From the NCBI RefSeq assembly GCF_001584325.1, contig NZ_LSAZ01000041.1:62001-126000 (forward strand): a DNA stretch of 64,000 nucleotides, in the 5' to 3' direction. Position numbers and translations under genes: made by a program. Positions 27,512 through 38,506 of the stretch are shown here, piece after piece; within the stretch, counting starts at the first letter, position 1; each line of letters begins with the position of its first letter. Origin of the DNA: Bacillus nakamurai. GTDB taxonomy: Bacteria > Bacillota > Bacilli > Bacillales > Bacillaceae. The notes under the pieces are model-generated. The model was given only the letters and a program-made list of their open reading frames with translations. It did not search any database and was not told the origin of the DNA.

Positions 27512-27832
27512 TTGAATGAAGTGAGCGAACGGCTGTCGTTCTTTGCTGCTCTTTATCAAGTGGATCAGCATCCGCTGACCGGGATGTGGCTGTTATACGG
27601 AACGATCGTCGTGCTTTCGGTGATTGTGTTTAAACTGGGCTTTGCCAAACGGCTGCCGGTTTTAAAGGCTGCGGCCGTTTATCTTTTTCTTGTGCTCGGC
27701 TGCACCGTGCTGACCTTTTTCGGTGTGTTTTTGCCGGTAGGGGAGGGCTTGGTTGTCGCCGCCTTGATTTTGATCATCTACAAAATCCGTTTGCACCAGT
27801 CAAAAAAAGGACAGTCAGCTAAACCGCAATAA
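27512..27832 (+). CDS. ylaH: membrane protein YlaH
   Basis: This 106-residue YlaH-like family protein has three predicted membrane helices (about 24-42, 48-67, 71-90) and a basic tail. The start is TTG at 27512 with GGGGAGGG about 7 bases upstream. Probably co-transcribed with typA; function unknown. Confidence 0.85.
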   Translation: MNEVSERLSFFAALYQVDQHPLTGMWLLYGTIVVLSVIVFKLGFAKRLPVLKAAAVYLFLVLGCTVLTFFGVFLPVGEGLVVAALILIIYKIRLHQSKKGQSAKPQ

Positions 27833-27867
27833 AAAAATGACCTTGCCTGCCGGCGGGGTCATTTTTA
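27833..27867. terminator. bidirectional terminator between ylaH and ylaI
   Basis: AAAAATGACC pairs with GGTCATTTTT; the sequence between the arms is GC-rich. Confidence 0.8.
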
Positions 27868-27874
27868 ATTCGAT

Positions 27875-28084
27875 CTATTTTTTCACTTTGTCTTTTTTCG
27901 CTTTTTGTCCGGGATGAAAAGAGAAGTGTCCGGTATTCAGCCGCGCCTCTGTTTTGATTTTGATTCGGTCATGGCATTCCTGGCACATATATGTATGAAT
28001 CGGACGGTTGCGGAGGCGTTTGGCTGTCAGTGTTTCATCATCAATTTGTTCAAGTTTGTCGCAAATGGAACATTTTACTCTCAT
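27875..28084 (-). CDS. ylaI: zinc-ribbon-like small protein YlaI
   Basis: This 69-residue DUF2197 protein has two CxxC pairs (Cys5/Cys8 and Cys34/Cys37), fitting a zinc knuckle, and a Lys-rich C-terminus. ATG with GAGGTGAAAAA upstream. It might bind nucleic acid; no function known. Confidence 0.85.
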   Translation of the reverse strand: MRVKCSICDKLEQIDDETLTAKRLRNRPIHTYMCQECHDRIKIKTEARLNTGHFSFHPGQKAKKDKVKK

Positions 28085-28154
28085 TGATTTTTCACCTCTT
28101 TCACTATGACAAGCATTATAACACGGATCAGCCGGGCGCCAAAATAAGAAAGTG

Positions 28155-28194
28155 AAAAGAAAACAACGCCCGGCGAATGTGCAGGGCGTTGTTT
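28155..28194 (-). terminator. terminator of ylaJ
   Basis: Perfect 11-bp stem AAACAACGCCC/GGGCGTTGTTT with a 12-base loop, T-rich on the minus strand. Confidence 0.75.
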
Positions 28195-28195
28195 C

Positions 28196-28819
28196 TTATT
28201 GCCGGTTTTTCATATGATGATCCGATTGATCGTTCTGTTCTTGCTGTAACTTGTTTTGATCCCTCTGGTTAAGCTGATCATTATTTGATTTTGTCGGTGA
28301 TTCTTTCTCATTATCTGTCACATTGTTTGGCACTTCCGGCAGCACCCGGCCGACAATGGCTGCGAGTTCATCTAAAATGCCTGAGACAGGACGGCCTGCC
28401 TGAATATCCTTGCCCATTCCTTTTAAACGGGCGAATGTATCAGGATCGGCAACCACAACGGCATTTGCGCCGTAAGGATCATTCTTTAATGCTTGGGCCA
28501 CGGTGTATTTAATGGTTTCCACTTTGCTTCTTTCTAAATTATCATCAACATCGATTCCGACAACGGAATATCGTCCGAGAACAACCGCAGTAGCGTCTGT
28601 TATACCGGGGATTTTTTCCGTTACCTCAACAAGATGTCTGGCGATGTCTGTCCGGCTTGGATTGTTGGTTGTATCAGGCGCCGTATTTTTGACATGAATC
28701 GGTTTTGTTTCCTGCTGATTGGCTGATTCGTTCTGAACGGCGCGGTCCCGCCCGTCCTGTACAGCGTTGCAGCCTGTCAAAATGAAAAGAGCTTGTATGA
28801 TCATGAAAAGAATTCGCAC
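28196..28819 (-). CDS. ylaJ: YhcN/YlaJ-family sporulation lipoprotein
   Basis: This 207-residue lipoprotein (lipobox FILTGC, Cys17) has a central YhcN/YlaJ domain (about 50-160, including VEKIPGITDATAVVLG-like and VVVADPDTFARLKGM segments) and a hydrophilic Gln/Asn/Asp-rich tail. Family members sit in the spore inner membrane and affect germination. The start is GTG with AAAGGAGGG 10 bases upstream. A candidate forespore promoter lies at 28856-28885. Confidence 0.88.
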   Translation of the reverse strand: MRILFMIIQALFILTGCNAVQDGRDRAVQNESANQQETKPIHVKNTAPDTTNNPSRTDIARHLVEVTEKIPGITDATAVVLGRYSVVGIDVDDNLERSKVETIKYTVAQALKNDPYGANAVVVADPDTFARLKGMGKDIQAGRPVSGILDELAAIVGRVLPEVPNNVTDNEKESPTKSNNDQLNQRDQNKLQQEQNDQSDHHMKNRQ

Positions 28820-28855
28820 TGACAGGTTCCCTCCTTTAATGCTTTCATTTATTTT

Positions 28856-28885
28856 ATTGTTGAATTAACCTTCTATCTTTATTCA
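28856..28885 (-). promoter_or_regulatory. possible sigma-F/G promoter of ylaJ
   Basis: On the minus strand TGAATA (28885-28880), 17 bases, CAACAAT (28862-28856). The -35 is perfect for forespore sigma factors; the -10 is weak. Confidence 0.4.
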
Positions 28886-28975
28886 CCAAAACATATATTT
28901 TAGCAGGCATCCCCGTTTTTTTAACTGAAGAGAAGCATTTGATGGGCTTTGATCCTTATATCAGGAGGCTGAGAC

Positions 28976-30304
28976 TTGAGTAAAATTTATGTGTTAGATA
29001 CGAATGTACTATTGCAGGATCCTAACGCCATTTTTTCCTTTGAAGAACACGAAGTTGTCATCCCTGCCGTTGTGCTGGAAGAGGTCGATTCAAAAAAGCG
29101 GTATATGGATGAGGTCGGGAGGAATGCGAGGCACGTATCTAAGCTGATAGACGGACTCAGGCAAAAAGGAAGGCTGCATGAAAAAGTTCCGCTTACAAGC
29201 GGAGGAACGCTCAGAATTGAACTGAATCACCGATCGTTTCACCAGCTGCAAGAAATTTTCATTGAAAAAACAAATGACAACCGCATTTTGGCGGTCGCGA
29301 AAAATTTAAGCCTTGAAGAAGGAACAAAGGAAAACGGGCGCCTCGTCATCCTGGTCAGCAAAGATGTGCTTGTCAGAGTGAAGGCTGATGCCATCGGACT
29401 TTTGGCTGAGGATTTTTTAAACGACAGAGTCGTTGATCATGATGAAGTCTACAGCGGATACAAAGATATATACATGAATAATGAGCTGTTTACATCGTTT
29501 TACAAAAACAAACAAATCGCCGTGCAAGAGCTGCCTCAGCATCGGTTTCACCCGAATCAATTTGTACTGATGAAGGATGAATTGGGAGGTTCTTCGTCTG
29601 CGGTCGGCATTGCTGATAAAAAGGGAGAAGCAGTGAAAAAACTTGTCTTCGATGATGAACATGTGTGGGGAATCAGACCGAAAAACGTTCAGCAGACAAT
29701 GGCGCTTGAACTTTTGCTGCGGGAAGATATCCCGCTCGTGACATTAATCGGCAAAGCGGGAACCGGGAAAACCCTGCTCGCTCTTGCTGCGGGGCTTTTG
29801 CAAACGGAGGATTTGGGCATTTATAAAAAGCTGATCGTCGCACGGCCGATCGTACCGGTAGGGAAGGATATCGGATATTTGCCGGGTGAAAAAGAAGAAA
29901 AGCTTAAACCTTGGATGCAGCCGATATTTGATAATCTTGAATTTTTGTTCAATGCGAAAAAGCCGGGTGAGCTCGAAGCGATTTTGTCCGGTATCGGTTC
30001 GATTCAGGTCGAGGCTCTGACATACATTCGGGGGAGAAGCATTCCGGATCAATTTATTATTATTGACGAGGCGCAAAATCTCACGAGGCATGAGGTGAAA
30101 ACGCTTTTGACAAGGGTCGGTGAGGGCAGCAAAATTGTCCTGATGGGCGATCCGGAGCAAATAGATCACCCATATTTAGACAGTTTAAATAACGGACTTG
30201 CTTATGTCGTGGAGCGGTTTAAAGGACAAACCGTCTCAGGCAGCGTCAAGCTTGTGAAAGGCGAAAGGTCCGGCCTTGCCCAGCTGGCTGCCGATTTGCT
30301 ATAG
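28976..30304 (+). CDS. ylaK: PIN-domain/PhoH ATPase YlaK (PhoH2 type)
   Basis: The 442-residue protein fuses an N-terminal PIN nuclease domain (acidic residues Asp8 in VLDTNVLL and Asp101 in TNDNRI) to a PhoH-type P-loop ATPase: Walker A GKAGTGKT (259-266), Walker B IIIDEAQN (361-368). PhoH2 proteins are RNA helicases with sequence-specific RNase activity. The start is TTG with AGGAGGCTGAG upstream. The 3' end overlaps ylaL on the other strand by 6 bp. Confidence 0.93.
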   Translation: MSKIYVLDTNVLLQDPNAIFSFEEHEVVIPAVVLEEVDSKKRYMDEVGRNARHVSKLIDGLRQKGRLHEKVPLTSGGTLRIELNHRSFHQLQEIFIEKTNDNRILAVAKNLSLEEGTKENGRLVILVSKDVLVRVKADAIGLLAEDFLNDRVVDHDEVYSGYKDIYMNNELFTSFYKNKQIAVQELPQHRFHPNQFVLMKDELGGSSSAVGIADKKGEAVKKLVFDDEHVWGIRPKNVQQTMALELLLREDIPLVTLIGKAGTGKTLLALAAGLLQTEDLGIYKKLIVARPIVPVGKDIGYLPGEKEEKLKPWMQPIFDNLEFLFNAKKPGELEAILSGIGSIQVEALTYIRGRSIPDQFIIIDEAQNLTRHEVKTLLTRVGEGSKIVLMGDPEQIDHPYLDSLNNGLAYVVERFKGQTVSGSVKLVKGERSGLAQLAADLL

Positions 30305-30775
30305 GATTTCGATTTCTTTTACGCCGGTTATCGGCTTATCAAGGTTTTCGTCCACATAAATATGGACGGGACCGCCGTCTTTGAGCGGCTTGCCCGCTTC
30401 GCTGAAATGAGCGATGCTCTCAAGCGCCTTTTCCAGCGGAACGGCGGTTCTCTCTGAATCTGAAATAAAGACGCATTGGACAGCGCTTTCTTTCGGTTCC
30501 GCATTTGATAAAACGGCGCCCAGCTTCATTGCGAAACTGCCGTTCATCAACTTTTCCTTTTTAAAGCGTTTTTCGCTTTTTAATGTCGGCGGAGAAATGC
30601 GCCCTTCTCTGATCACCCGCTCTGTATCAGTCGTATACTCATCCGTTTCAGCCGCGCCGTCCGGATGAACGGGCTGCTGTTTCTCAAACGAAAATTTGCG
30701 GTCATCAAAAATCCAGACACTCGGATCAATTGTAATTGGGTATGTTACATTTCCTTTTACTTGAATAACGCTCAT
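30299..30775 (-). CDS. ylaL: conserved protein YlaL
   Basis: This 158-residue soluble protein starts [19 protein letters not shown] and ends [11 protein letters not shown]. No signal peptide, membrane segment or catalytic motif is visible. ATG with AAAGGGGGGC upstream. Family conserved in Bacillus; function not known. Its end overlaps ylaK. Confidence 0.82.
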   Translation of the reverse strand: MSVIQVKGNVTYPITIDPSVWIFDDRKFSFEKQQPVHPDGAAETDEYTTDTERVIREGRISPPTLKSEKRFKKEKLMNGSFAMKLGAVLSNAEPKESAVQCVFISDSERTAVPLEKALESIAHFSEAGKPLKDGGPVHIYVDENLDKPITGVKEIEIL

Positions 30776-30878
30776 GGTGAAGCCCCCCTTTATCTAAAGT
30801 ATAAAAGTTTTCGCATGAATTGTCACTTTGCGTCACAAATTAGATGTAAACGAAGGCAGCAAAGTGAGGATGATCGAG

Positions 30879-31808
30879 ATGGTGTGCCGGCATAACCGGG
30901 AGCTGGAGGCGTTAGTTCAGGAAGCGAAAAAAATGACCGAAAAAGGCAAGGTGGCCGACTACATTCCGGCATTGGCTGAATCGGAGAAAAACAGCCTATC
31001 TGTCACAATTTATCATGCGGAGAATACATGTTTGTCGGCAGGCGACGACGATCAAACATTTACGCTGCAGAGTATTTCGAAGGTGCTTTCTCTTGCGCTT
31101 GTCTTAATGGATTACGGAAAGGAAAAGGTATTCAGCTATGTCGGGCAGGAGCCGACGGGCGACCCGTTTAATTCCATTATTAAGCTTGAGACAGTGAATC
31201 CGAGCAAACCATTAAATCCGATGATTAATGCGGGCGCACTTGTCGTCACAAGCTTAATTAAGGGACAGTCTGCGAAAGAAAGTCTGGATTATTTGCTCGG
31301 ATTTATCAGAAGGCTTGCGAACAATCCTGAGATTACATACTGCAAACACGTCGCAGAATCAGAATTCCGCTCATCGATGATTAATCGCGCGATGTGCTAT
31401 TACATGAAGCAATATGATATTTTCGAAGGTGACGTTGAAGAGGTGATGGACTTATATACGAAGCAATGTGCAATTGAGATGAACAGCCTGGATTTAGCAA
31501 AAATCGGCTGTGTATTCGCACTTGACGGAAAGCATCCGGAGACGGGAGAGCAGGTCATCTCAAAAGATGTCGCAAGAATTTGTAAAACCTTTATGGTGAC
31601 ATGCGGCATGTACAATGCGAGCGGGGAGTTTGCGATCAAAGTCGGCATCCCGGCGAAAAGCGGTGTCTCAGGGGGGGTCATGGGTATTTCGCCTTATAAC
31701 TTCGGCATCGGGATTTTCGGCCCGGCACTGGACGAAAAAGGCAACAGTATAGCGGGTGTGAAGCTTCTGGAAATCATGTCTGAGATATACAGGCTGAGTA
31801 TTTTTTAA
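30879..31808 (+). CDS. glsA2: glutaminase GlsA2 (YlaM)
   Basis: This 309-residue glutaminase of the beta-lactamase-like fold hydrolyses glutamine to glutamate and ammonia. The catalytic Ser65-x-x-Lys68 lies in FTLQSISKV, with NPMINAGAL (about 117-125) and the SGVSGG motif near the C-terminus. ATG 30879 (MVCRHN) gives the known length and has GTGAGG 9 bases upstream; the ATGs at 30828 and 30870 are not used. Confidence 0.92.
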   Translation: MVCRHNRELEALVQEAKKMTEKGKVADYIPALAESEKNSLSVTIYHAENTCLSAGDDDQTFTLQSISKVLSLALVLMDYGKEKVFSYVGQEPTGDPFNSIIKLETVNPSKPLNPMINAGALVVTSLIKGQSAKESLDYLLGFIRRLANNPEITYCKHVAESEFRSSMINRAMCYYMKQYDIFEGDVEEVMDLYTKQCAIEMNSLDLAKIGCVFALDGKHPETGEQVISKDVARICKTFMVTCGMYNASGEFAIKVGIPAKSGVSGGVMGISPYNFGIGIFGPALDEKGNSIAGVKLLEIMSEIYRLSIF

Positions 31809-31843
31809 AACATTTTTTTATCATAACATCTGCTTAAATCCTC

Positions 31844-31872
31844 TTGCAATTTCAGCTGATACCCTTTATGAT
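31844..31872 (+). promoter_or_regulatory. sigma-A promoter of ylaN
   Basis: TTGCAA (31844-31849), 17 bases, TATGAT (31867-31872). Confidence 0.65.
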
Positions 31873-31916
31873 AAATAGAAGAATTAGGTACTCGCCTGGG
31901 GAACGGAGGGATACTT

Positions 31917-32198
31917 TTGGCTTCAGAGATTATAGTTGACCATCAGCAGAAAGCATTTGAGCTGTTGAAGTTAGATGCTGAGAAGATTTTGAAGCTGATC
32001 CGAGTACAAATGGATAACTTAACGATGCCTCAATGTCCTCTTTATGAAGAGGTTTTGGATACTCAGATGTTCGGACTGTCGAGGGAAATCGATTTTGCTG
32101 TCCGCCTGGGATTAGTTGATGAAAACGACGGAAAAGAACTGCTGGACAGACTGGAAAGAGAACTGTCAGCTTTGCATGACGCGTTTACAGGAAAATAA
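31917..32198 (+). CDS. ylaN: iron-homeostasis protein YlaN
   Basis: This 93-residue, all-helical cytosolic protein has the core [20 protein letters not shown]. In B. subtilis it is essential unless iron is plentiful and binds Fur, counteracting repression of iron uptake. The start is TTG 31917 with ACGGAGGGAT upstream. It has its own promoter and terminator. Confidence 0.92.
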   Translation: MASEIIVDHQQKAFELLKLDAEKILKLIRVQMDNLTMPQCPLYEEVLDTQMFGLSREIDFAVRLGLVDENDGKELLDRLERELSALHDAFTGK

Positions 32199-32204
32199 AT
32201 GATC

Positions 32205-32240
32205 AAACTCAAACTTTTCAACGGTTTGGGTTTTTTTATA
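32205..32240 (+). terminator. terminator of ylaN
   Basis: AAACTCAAAC/GTTTGGGTTT (one G-T) with a 9-base loop and T7. Confidence 0.85.
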
Positions 32241-32328
32241 ACCGTAAACCGTTTTTTTGCATCTTCTTTTCAAGAGACGGTCTCTTAATCTGCATTTCAT
32301 CCGAAAAACTATAAAGAAACTGCGTAAA

Positions 32329-32356
32329 TTGTTTATGAATTATAGTAAAATATAAT
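32329..32356 (+). promoter_or_regulatory. sigma-A promoter of ftsW
   Basis: TTGTTT (32329-32334), 16 bases, TATAAT (32351-32356), about 45 bp before the start codon. Confidence 0.6.
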
Positions 32357-32402
32357 ACGCAATAGGTATTAAACGTAAGCTTTAAGCAGGAAAGAGGATG
32401 TT

Positions 32403-33614
32403 ATGTTTAAAAGAATGTTAAAATCTTACGATTATTCATTGATATGCGCTATCATTTTGCTGTGCAGTTTCGGACTGGTGATGGTATACAGCTCAAGTAT
32501 GATCACCGCTGTCTCGCGCTACGGGGTGAGCAGTGATTATTTCTTTAAACGGCAGCTGTTTGCTTTCATTGCAGGGAGCGTTTTATTTATCATCATGGCT
32601 GTATTTCCGTACAAAGTGCTGGCTCATCAAAAGTTTCAAAAAGTGATGCTGCTCGCGTCGCTGCTTGCGCTGTGTGCGCTGTTTGTTTTCGGACATGTTG
32701 CCGGAAACGCGCAAAGCTGGTTTAAAATAGGCGGAATCGCCATTCAGCCGGGTGAATTTGTAAAGCTGGCGATTATTTTGTATCTTGCGGCTGTTTATGC
32801 AAAAAAACAAAGTTATATTGACCAGCTCTTAACAGGGATTGCGCCTCCGGTGATCGTTACCGTACTCATTTGCGCGCTCATCGCCATACAGCCTGACTTA
32901 GGGACGGCGATGATTATCGGCTTAATTGCGCTATGCGTTATTCTTTGCTCAGGCTTCAGCGGCAGAACACTGCTCAGGCTTGTCGTGATGGCGGGGATCG
33001 TCATGCTTCTTGTCAGTCCGCTTATTTATCTGAATTGGGACAGCATTTTTACCCCGGTGCGTTTAAGCCGGTTTGAAAGTCTTGAAAACCCGTTTAAATA
33101 CGCCAGTACGTCCGGCCTGCAAATCGTAAACTCGTATTATGCGATCGGCTCAGGCGGATTTTTTGGACTCGGCCTAGGTGAAAGCATTCAGAAATACGGA
33201 TACCTGCCTGAATCGCATACTGACTTTATTATGGCAGTTATTTCAGAAGAACTCGGCATTTTCGGTGTCTTGTTTGTTATCCTATTACTCGCTTTTGTTG
33301 TGTTAAAAGGCTTTTATATTGCCAGAAAGTGTGAAGATCCGTTCGGGAGCCTTTTGGCAATCGGGATTTCAAGCATGATTGCCATCCAATCTTTTATTAA
33401 CCTCGGCGGTGTGAGCGGGTTAATTCCGATTACAGGGGTCACACTTCCGTTTATCAGCTACGGAGGCTCATCATTGCTCTTATTATTAACGAGCGCGGGT
33501 ATTTTAGTGAATGTCAGCATGCATGTCAAGTACACAGAAAAAAAGAAAAAGAGGGAACCTGTTCTGCCGAAGGAGAGTAAAAGAAGACAGGCGGAAAAAA
33601 CTGTGTATCTGTAA
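32403..33614 (+). CDS. ftsW: cell division peptidoglycan polymerase FtsW (YlaO)
   Basis: This 403-residue SEDS-family membrane glycosyltransferase has about ten transmembrane helices, starting SYDYSLICAIILLCSFGLVMVYSSS. The conserved loop with LPESHTDFIMAVISEELG (about 271-288) and the GGSS motif near residue 362 are typical. It polymerises septal glycan with the transpeptidase PbpB, whose gene is at the far end of this window. ATG with AGGAAAGAGG upstream. Confidence 0.95.
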   Translation: MFKRMLKSYDYSLICAIILLCSFGLVMVYSSSMITAVSRYGVSSDYFFKRQLFAFIAGSVLFIIMAVFPYKVLAHQKFQKVMLLASLLALCALFVFGHVAGNAQSWFKIGGIAIQPGEFVKLAIILYLAAVYAKKQSYIDQLLTGIAPPVIVTVLICALIAIQPDLGTAMIIGLIALCVILCSGFSGRTLLRLVVMAGIVMLLVSPLIYLNWDSIFTPVRLSRFESLENPFKYASTSGLQIVNSYYAIGSGGFFGLGLGESIQKYGYLPESHTDFIMAVISEELGIFGVLFVILLLAFVVLKGFYIARKCEDPFGSLLAIGISSMIAIQSFINLGGVSGLIPITGVTLPFISYGGSSLLLLLTSAGILVNVSMHVKYTEKKKKREPVLPKESKRRQAEKTVYL

Positions 33615-33690
33615 AAAACAAATGTATACATGGGGAGGATATTCCTTTATTATAAAGTACATATTTATTTAGGCCAAGGGGGAGAGAAGT

Positions 33691-36600
33691 TTGTCACAAC
33701 AGTCCATCCAAAAAGTGTTAGTAGCAAACAGGGGAGAAATCGCGATCCGGATTTTCCGGGCGTGCACAGAGTTGAACATCAGAACGGTAGCCGTTTATTC
33801 AAAAGAAGATTCCGGTTCCTATCACCGCTACAAAGCGGATGAAGCATATATTGTCGGAGAAGGCAAAAAACCGATTGATGCGTACCTTGATATTGAAGGA
33901 ATTATTGAAATCGCCAAAAGAAACGGCGTGGATGCCATTCATCCGGGCTACGGATTCTTATCTGAAAATATCCAATTTGCGAGACGCTGCGAAGAAGAAG
34001 GCATCGTATTTATCGGGCCGACTTCAGTGCATTTAGACATGTTTGGCGACAAGGTGAAGGCCCGCGAACAGGCTGAAAAAGCCGGCATCCCCGTTATTCC
34101 CGGAAGTGACGGGCCGGCTGAAACACTTAAAGATGTCGAACAATTTGCAAAAGTCCACGGATATCCGTTTATCATTAAAGCGTCGCTCGGCGGCGGCGGC
34201 CGGGGCATGAGAATCGTCAGAAGCGAAAGTGAATTAGTAGATTCATTTGAACGCGCCAAATCGGAGGCGAAAGCCGCTTTCGGAAACGACGAAGTGTATG
34301 TTGAAAAACTGATCGAAAATCCGAAACATATTGAAGTTCAGGTAATCGGAGATAAAGAAGGCAATGTCGTTCATCTGTATGAAAGGGACTGTTCCGTCCA
34401 AAGACGCCACCAAAAGGTCATTGAAGTGGCGCCCAGCGTTTCATTGCAGCCTGAATTAAGGGATAAGATTTGTGAGGCGGCTGTCGCGCTTGCCAAAAAT
34501 GTCGGCTATATCAATGCCGGAACCGTTGAATTTCTCGTCGCGAATAATGAATTTTACTTTATCGAAGTAAATCCCCGCGTACAAGTGGAGCATACCATTA
34601 CGGAGATGATTACGGGCGTTGATATTGTGCAGACGCAAATCCTTGTCGCACAGGGGCACAGCCTGCACAGCCGCGCTGTCAATATCCCTCAGCAGAAAGA
34701 TATTGTCACAAACGGCTATGCCATTCAATCCCGAGTGACCACAGAAGATCCGCTGAATGATTTTATGCCTGACACGGGTAAAATTATGGCGTACCGCTCC
34801 GGCGGAGGGTTCGGTGTCCGTCTTGACACGGGGAACAGTTTCCAAGGCGCTGTCATTACGCCTTATTATGATTCCCTGCTCGTCAAGCTGTCGACATGGG
34901 CCTTAACATTTGAGCAAGCTTCGGCAAAAATGGTCCGCAACTTGCAGGAATTCAGAATCAGAGGCATTAAAACCAATATACCGTTCCTTGAAAACGTAGC
35001 AAAACATGAAAAATTTCTGACGGGACAATATGATACATCGTTTATCGACACAACCCCTGAATTGTTCATATTCCCTAAACAGAAGGACCGCGGGACAAAA
35101 ATGCTCAACTATATCGGAAATGTAACGGTAAACGGTTTTCCGGGCATTGGGAAAAAAGAAAAACCCGCATTTGATAAACCGCAGACCATTACGTTAGGTG
35201 TGAAAGAAAAGCCTGCGAACGGAACAAAGCAGATACTTGATGAAAGAGGCGCAGAGGGGCTTGCAAACTGGGTAAAAGAGCAAAAGTCCGTTCTTTTAAC
35301 CGATACGACGTTCAGGGACGCCCATCAGTCATTATTAGCGACAAGAATCAGATCAAATGATTTGAAAAAAATCGCAAATCCTACAGCTGCATTATGGCCT
35401 GAGCTGTTCAGCCTTGAGATGTGGGGAGGCGCGACATTCGATGTAGCATACCGCTTCTTAAAAGAAGATCCTTGGAAGCGTCTGGAGGATCTCCGTAAAG
35501 AAGTGCCGAACACCTTGTTCCAAATGCTTCTCCGCTCTTCGAACGCCGTCGGATATACAAACTATCCGGACAATGTCATCAAGAAATTTGTCCAGCAGTC
35601 AGCTGAATCGGGAATTGATGTATTCCGGGTATTTGACAGCTTAAACTGGGTAAAAGGCATGACACTGGCGATTGATGCCGTCCGTGAAACAGGCAAAGTG
35701 GCGGAGGCTGCGATTTGTTATACAGGTGATATTCTTGATAAGAACCGGACGAAATATGATCTGAATTACTACCTTTCCATGGCGAAGGAGCTTGAAGCTT
35801 CCGGCGCGCATATTCTCGGCATTAAGGACATGGCCGGTTTGCTTAAGCCTCAAGCGGCATATGAGCTTGTGTCAGCCCTTAAGGAAACGATTGATATTCC
35901 TGTCCACCTGCATACGCATGATACGAGCGGCAACGGCATCTATCTGTATGCTAAAGCTGTTGAAGCGGGTGTGGATATTGTTGATGTTGCTGTCAGCTCG
36001 ATGGCCGGTTTGACATCCCAGCCGAGCGCAAGCGGATTTTATTATGCGCTGGAAGGAAACAGCCGCCGTCCTGAGCTGAATGTGCAGAATGTTGAAAGAC
36101 TGTCACAGTATTGGGAATCCGTGCGCCATTATTACAGTGAATTTGAAAGCGGCATGAAGTCTCCTCATACGGAAATTTATAACCATGAAATGCCTGGCGG
36201 CCAGTACAGCAACCTTCAGCAGCAGGCAAAAGGCGTCGGCCTTGGCGAACGCTGGAATGAGGTAAAAGAAATGTACAGCGTCGTCAACCGCATGTTTGGC
36301 GATGTCGTTAAAGTAACGCCGTCTTCTAAAGTTGTCGGAGATATGGCGCTTTACATGGTGCAAAATAATTTAACAGAGCAAGATGTTTATGATAAAGGTG
36401 AAACGCTTGATTTCCCGGATTCGGTTGTCGAGCTGTTTAAAGGGCAGATCGGCCAGCCGCATGGCGGATTCCCGGAAAAGCTGCAAAAGCTGATTCTTAA
36501 AGGGCAAAAGCCGATTACGGTAAGACCGGGTGAACTGCTTGAACCCGTATCGTTCGACGCCATTAAAGAAGAATGGAAGGAAACTCATCAGATGGAATTA

Positions 36601-37137
36601 AGTGATCAAGATGCTGTCGCTTACGCGCTTTATCCGAAAGTGTTCACTGAATATGTCAAAACAGCTGAACATTACGGGGACATTTCCGTATTGGACACGC
36701 CGACCTTCTTCTACGGCATGACGCTCGGCGAAGAAATTGAAGTGGAAATTGAGCGCGGAAAAACGCTGATCGTGAAGCTTGTGTCTATCGGAGAGCCGCA
36801 GCCTGATGCAACACGTGTCGTTTATTTCGAATTAAACGGCCAGCCGCGTGAAGTTGTCATTAAAGATGAAAGCATTAAGTCGTCCGTGCAGGAAAAATTA
36901 AAGGCTGATCGGACAAATCCGAGCCATATCGCCGCCTCAATGCCAGGCACCGTTATTAAATTGTTAACGGAAACCGGTGCGAAGGTGAATAAAGGCGATC
37001 ATTTAATGATCAATGAAGCGATGAAAATGGAGACGACCGTACAGGCGCCATTCTCTGGAACAATTCAGCAGATTCATGTGAAAAATGGCGAACCGATTCA
37101 AACGGGCGATTTACTGATTGAGATTGAAAAAGCGTAA
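33691..37137 (+). CDS. pycA: pyruvate carboxylase
   Basis: This 1148-residue biotin enzyme makes oxaloacetate from pyruvate, bicarbonate and ATP. Biotin carboxylase domain about 1-450 (ATP loop GGGGRGMRI), carboxyltransferase domain about 530-800 (TTFRDAHQSLLATR; metal-binding HLHTHD), allosteric/tetramerisation region, and C-terminal biotin carrier domain with biotinylated Lys1112 in EAMKMET. The start is TTG 33691 with AAGGGGGAGAG upstream. Complete and uninterrupted. It replenishes the TCA cycle while pdhABCD, in the same window, feeds it acetyl-CoA. Confidence 0.98.
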   Translation: MSQQSIQKVLVANRGEIAIRIFRACTELNIRTVAVYSKEDSGSYHRYKADEAYIVGEGKKPIDAYLDIEGIIEIAKRNGVDAIHPGYGFLSENIQFARRCEEEGIVFIGPTSVHLDMFGDKVKAREQAEKAGIPVIPGSDGPAETLKDVEQFAKVHGYPFIIKASLGGGGRGMRIVRSESELVDSFERAKSEAKAAFGNDEVYVEKLIENPKHIEVQVIGDKEGNVVHLYERDCSVQRRHQKVIEVAPSVSLQPELRDKICEAAVALAKNVGYINAGTVEFLVANNEFYFIEVNPRVQVEHTITEMITGVDIVQTQILVAQGHSLHSRAVNIPQQKDIVTNGYAIQSRVTTEDPLNDFMPDTGKIMAYRSGGGFGVRLDTGNSFQGAVITPYYDSLLVKLSTWALTFEQASAKMVRNLQEFRIRGIKTNIPFLENVAKHEKFLTGQYDTSFIDTTPELFIFPKQKDRGTKMLNYIGNVTVNGFPGIGKKEKPAFDKPQTITLGVKEKPANGTKQILDERGAEGLANWVKEQKSVLLTDTTFRDAHQSLLATRIRSNDLKKIANPTAALWPELFSLEMWGGATFDVAYRFLKEDPWKRLEDLRKEVPNTLFQMLLRSSNAVGYTNYPDNVIKKFVQQSAESGIDVFRVFDSLNWVKGMTLAIDAVRETGKVAEAAICYTGDILDKNRTKYDLNYYLSMAKELEASGAHILGIKDMAGLLKPQAAYELVSALKETIDIPVHLHTHDTSGNGIYLYAKAVEAGVDIVDVAVSSMAGLTSQPSASGFYYALEGNSRRPELNVQNVERLSQYWESVRHYYSEFESGMKSPHTEIYNHEMPGGQYSNLQQQAKGVGLGERWNEVKEMYSVVNRMFGDVVKVTPSSKVVGDMALYMVQNNLTEQDVYDKGETLDFPDSVVELFKGQIGQPHGGFPEKLQKLILKGQKPITVRPGELLEPVSFDAIKEEWKETHQMELSDQDAVAYALYPKVFTEYVKTAEHYGDISVLDTPTFFYGMTLGEEIEVEIERGKTLIVKLVSIGEPQPDATRVVYFELNGQPREVVIKDESIKSSVQEKLKADRTNPSHIAASMPGTVIKLLTETGAKVNKGDHLMINEAMKMETTVQAPFSGTIQQIHVKNGEPIQTGDLLIEIEKA

Positions 37138-37143
37138 TTGATG

Positions 37144-37178
37144 AAAGCCGGAACATGCAAAGCATGATCCGGCTTTTA
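37144..37178 (+). terminator. terminator of pycA
   Basis: AAAGCCGGA/TCCGGCTTT, extended by CATGC/GCATG across one mismatch; T4 follows. Confidence 0.8.
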
Positions 37179-37196
37179 AAGATAGGAAGGAAGAGG

Positions 37197-37233
37197 AAAA
37201 AAGGCCAAAGCTCAGCAGCTTTGGCCTTTTTTT
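37197..37233. terminator. second terminator, between pycA and ctaA, bidirectional
   Basis: AAGGCCAAAGCT/AGCTTTGGCCTT, a perfect 12-bp stem around CAGC, with A5 before and T7 after. It lies 4 bp from the ctaA stop. Confidence 0.9.
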
Positions 37234-37236
37234 GAA

Positions 37237-38178
<942 letters not shown>

Positions 38179-38251
38179 TTAACAAACTGAACAAATTTAT
38201 ATACGTACCAAGTGTAAGCGAATATGTGTTTTGTGGCAATTCTCAATTCTG

Positions 38252-38387
38252 TTTGTTCACAAAAATATAATAGAATCAAGACTTCTTAGTTTATGGGGTT
38301 GATTATTCAAGATGGGTCTGATAGAAATAAAGTAACCGCTTTACTCAAAATCGGCGTATTTGGTAAAATTCATAAAAAGTTCACAAA
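38252..38387. promoter_or_regulatory. ctaA-ctaB intergenic region with ResD-like boxes
   Basis: Within the 343-bp gap, TTTGTGAAC is present on the minus strand at 38263-38255 and at 38387-38379, and a TTTTGTGGCAAT lies on the plus strand near 38230. This resembles the ResD site TTTGTGAAT. ResD is known to activate ctaA. A weak TATGAT (38447-38452) may be the ctaB -10, and GCAGGT/ACCTGC (38459-38479) forms a small leader hairpin. Confidence 0.45.
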
Positions 38388-38506
38388 TAAATTCCTGTTT
38401 CTCGTTTAATATTTAAGAGGATGTTTTTTTACAGGGAATAATCTTGTATGATAGAGTTGCAGGTCTTAAAAAAACCTGCTTTAGGTTTGTAAGGGAGGTT
38501 TACGTT

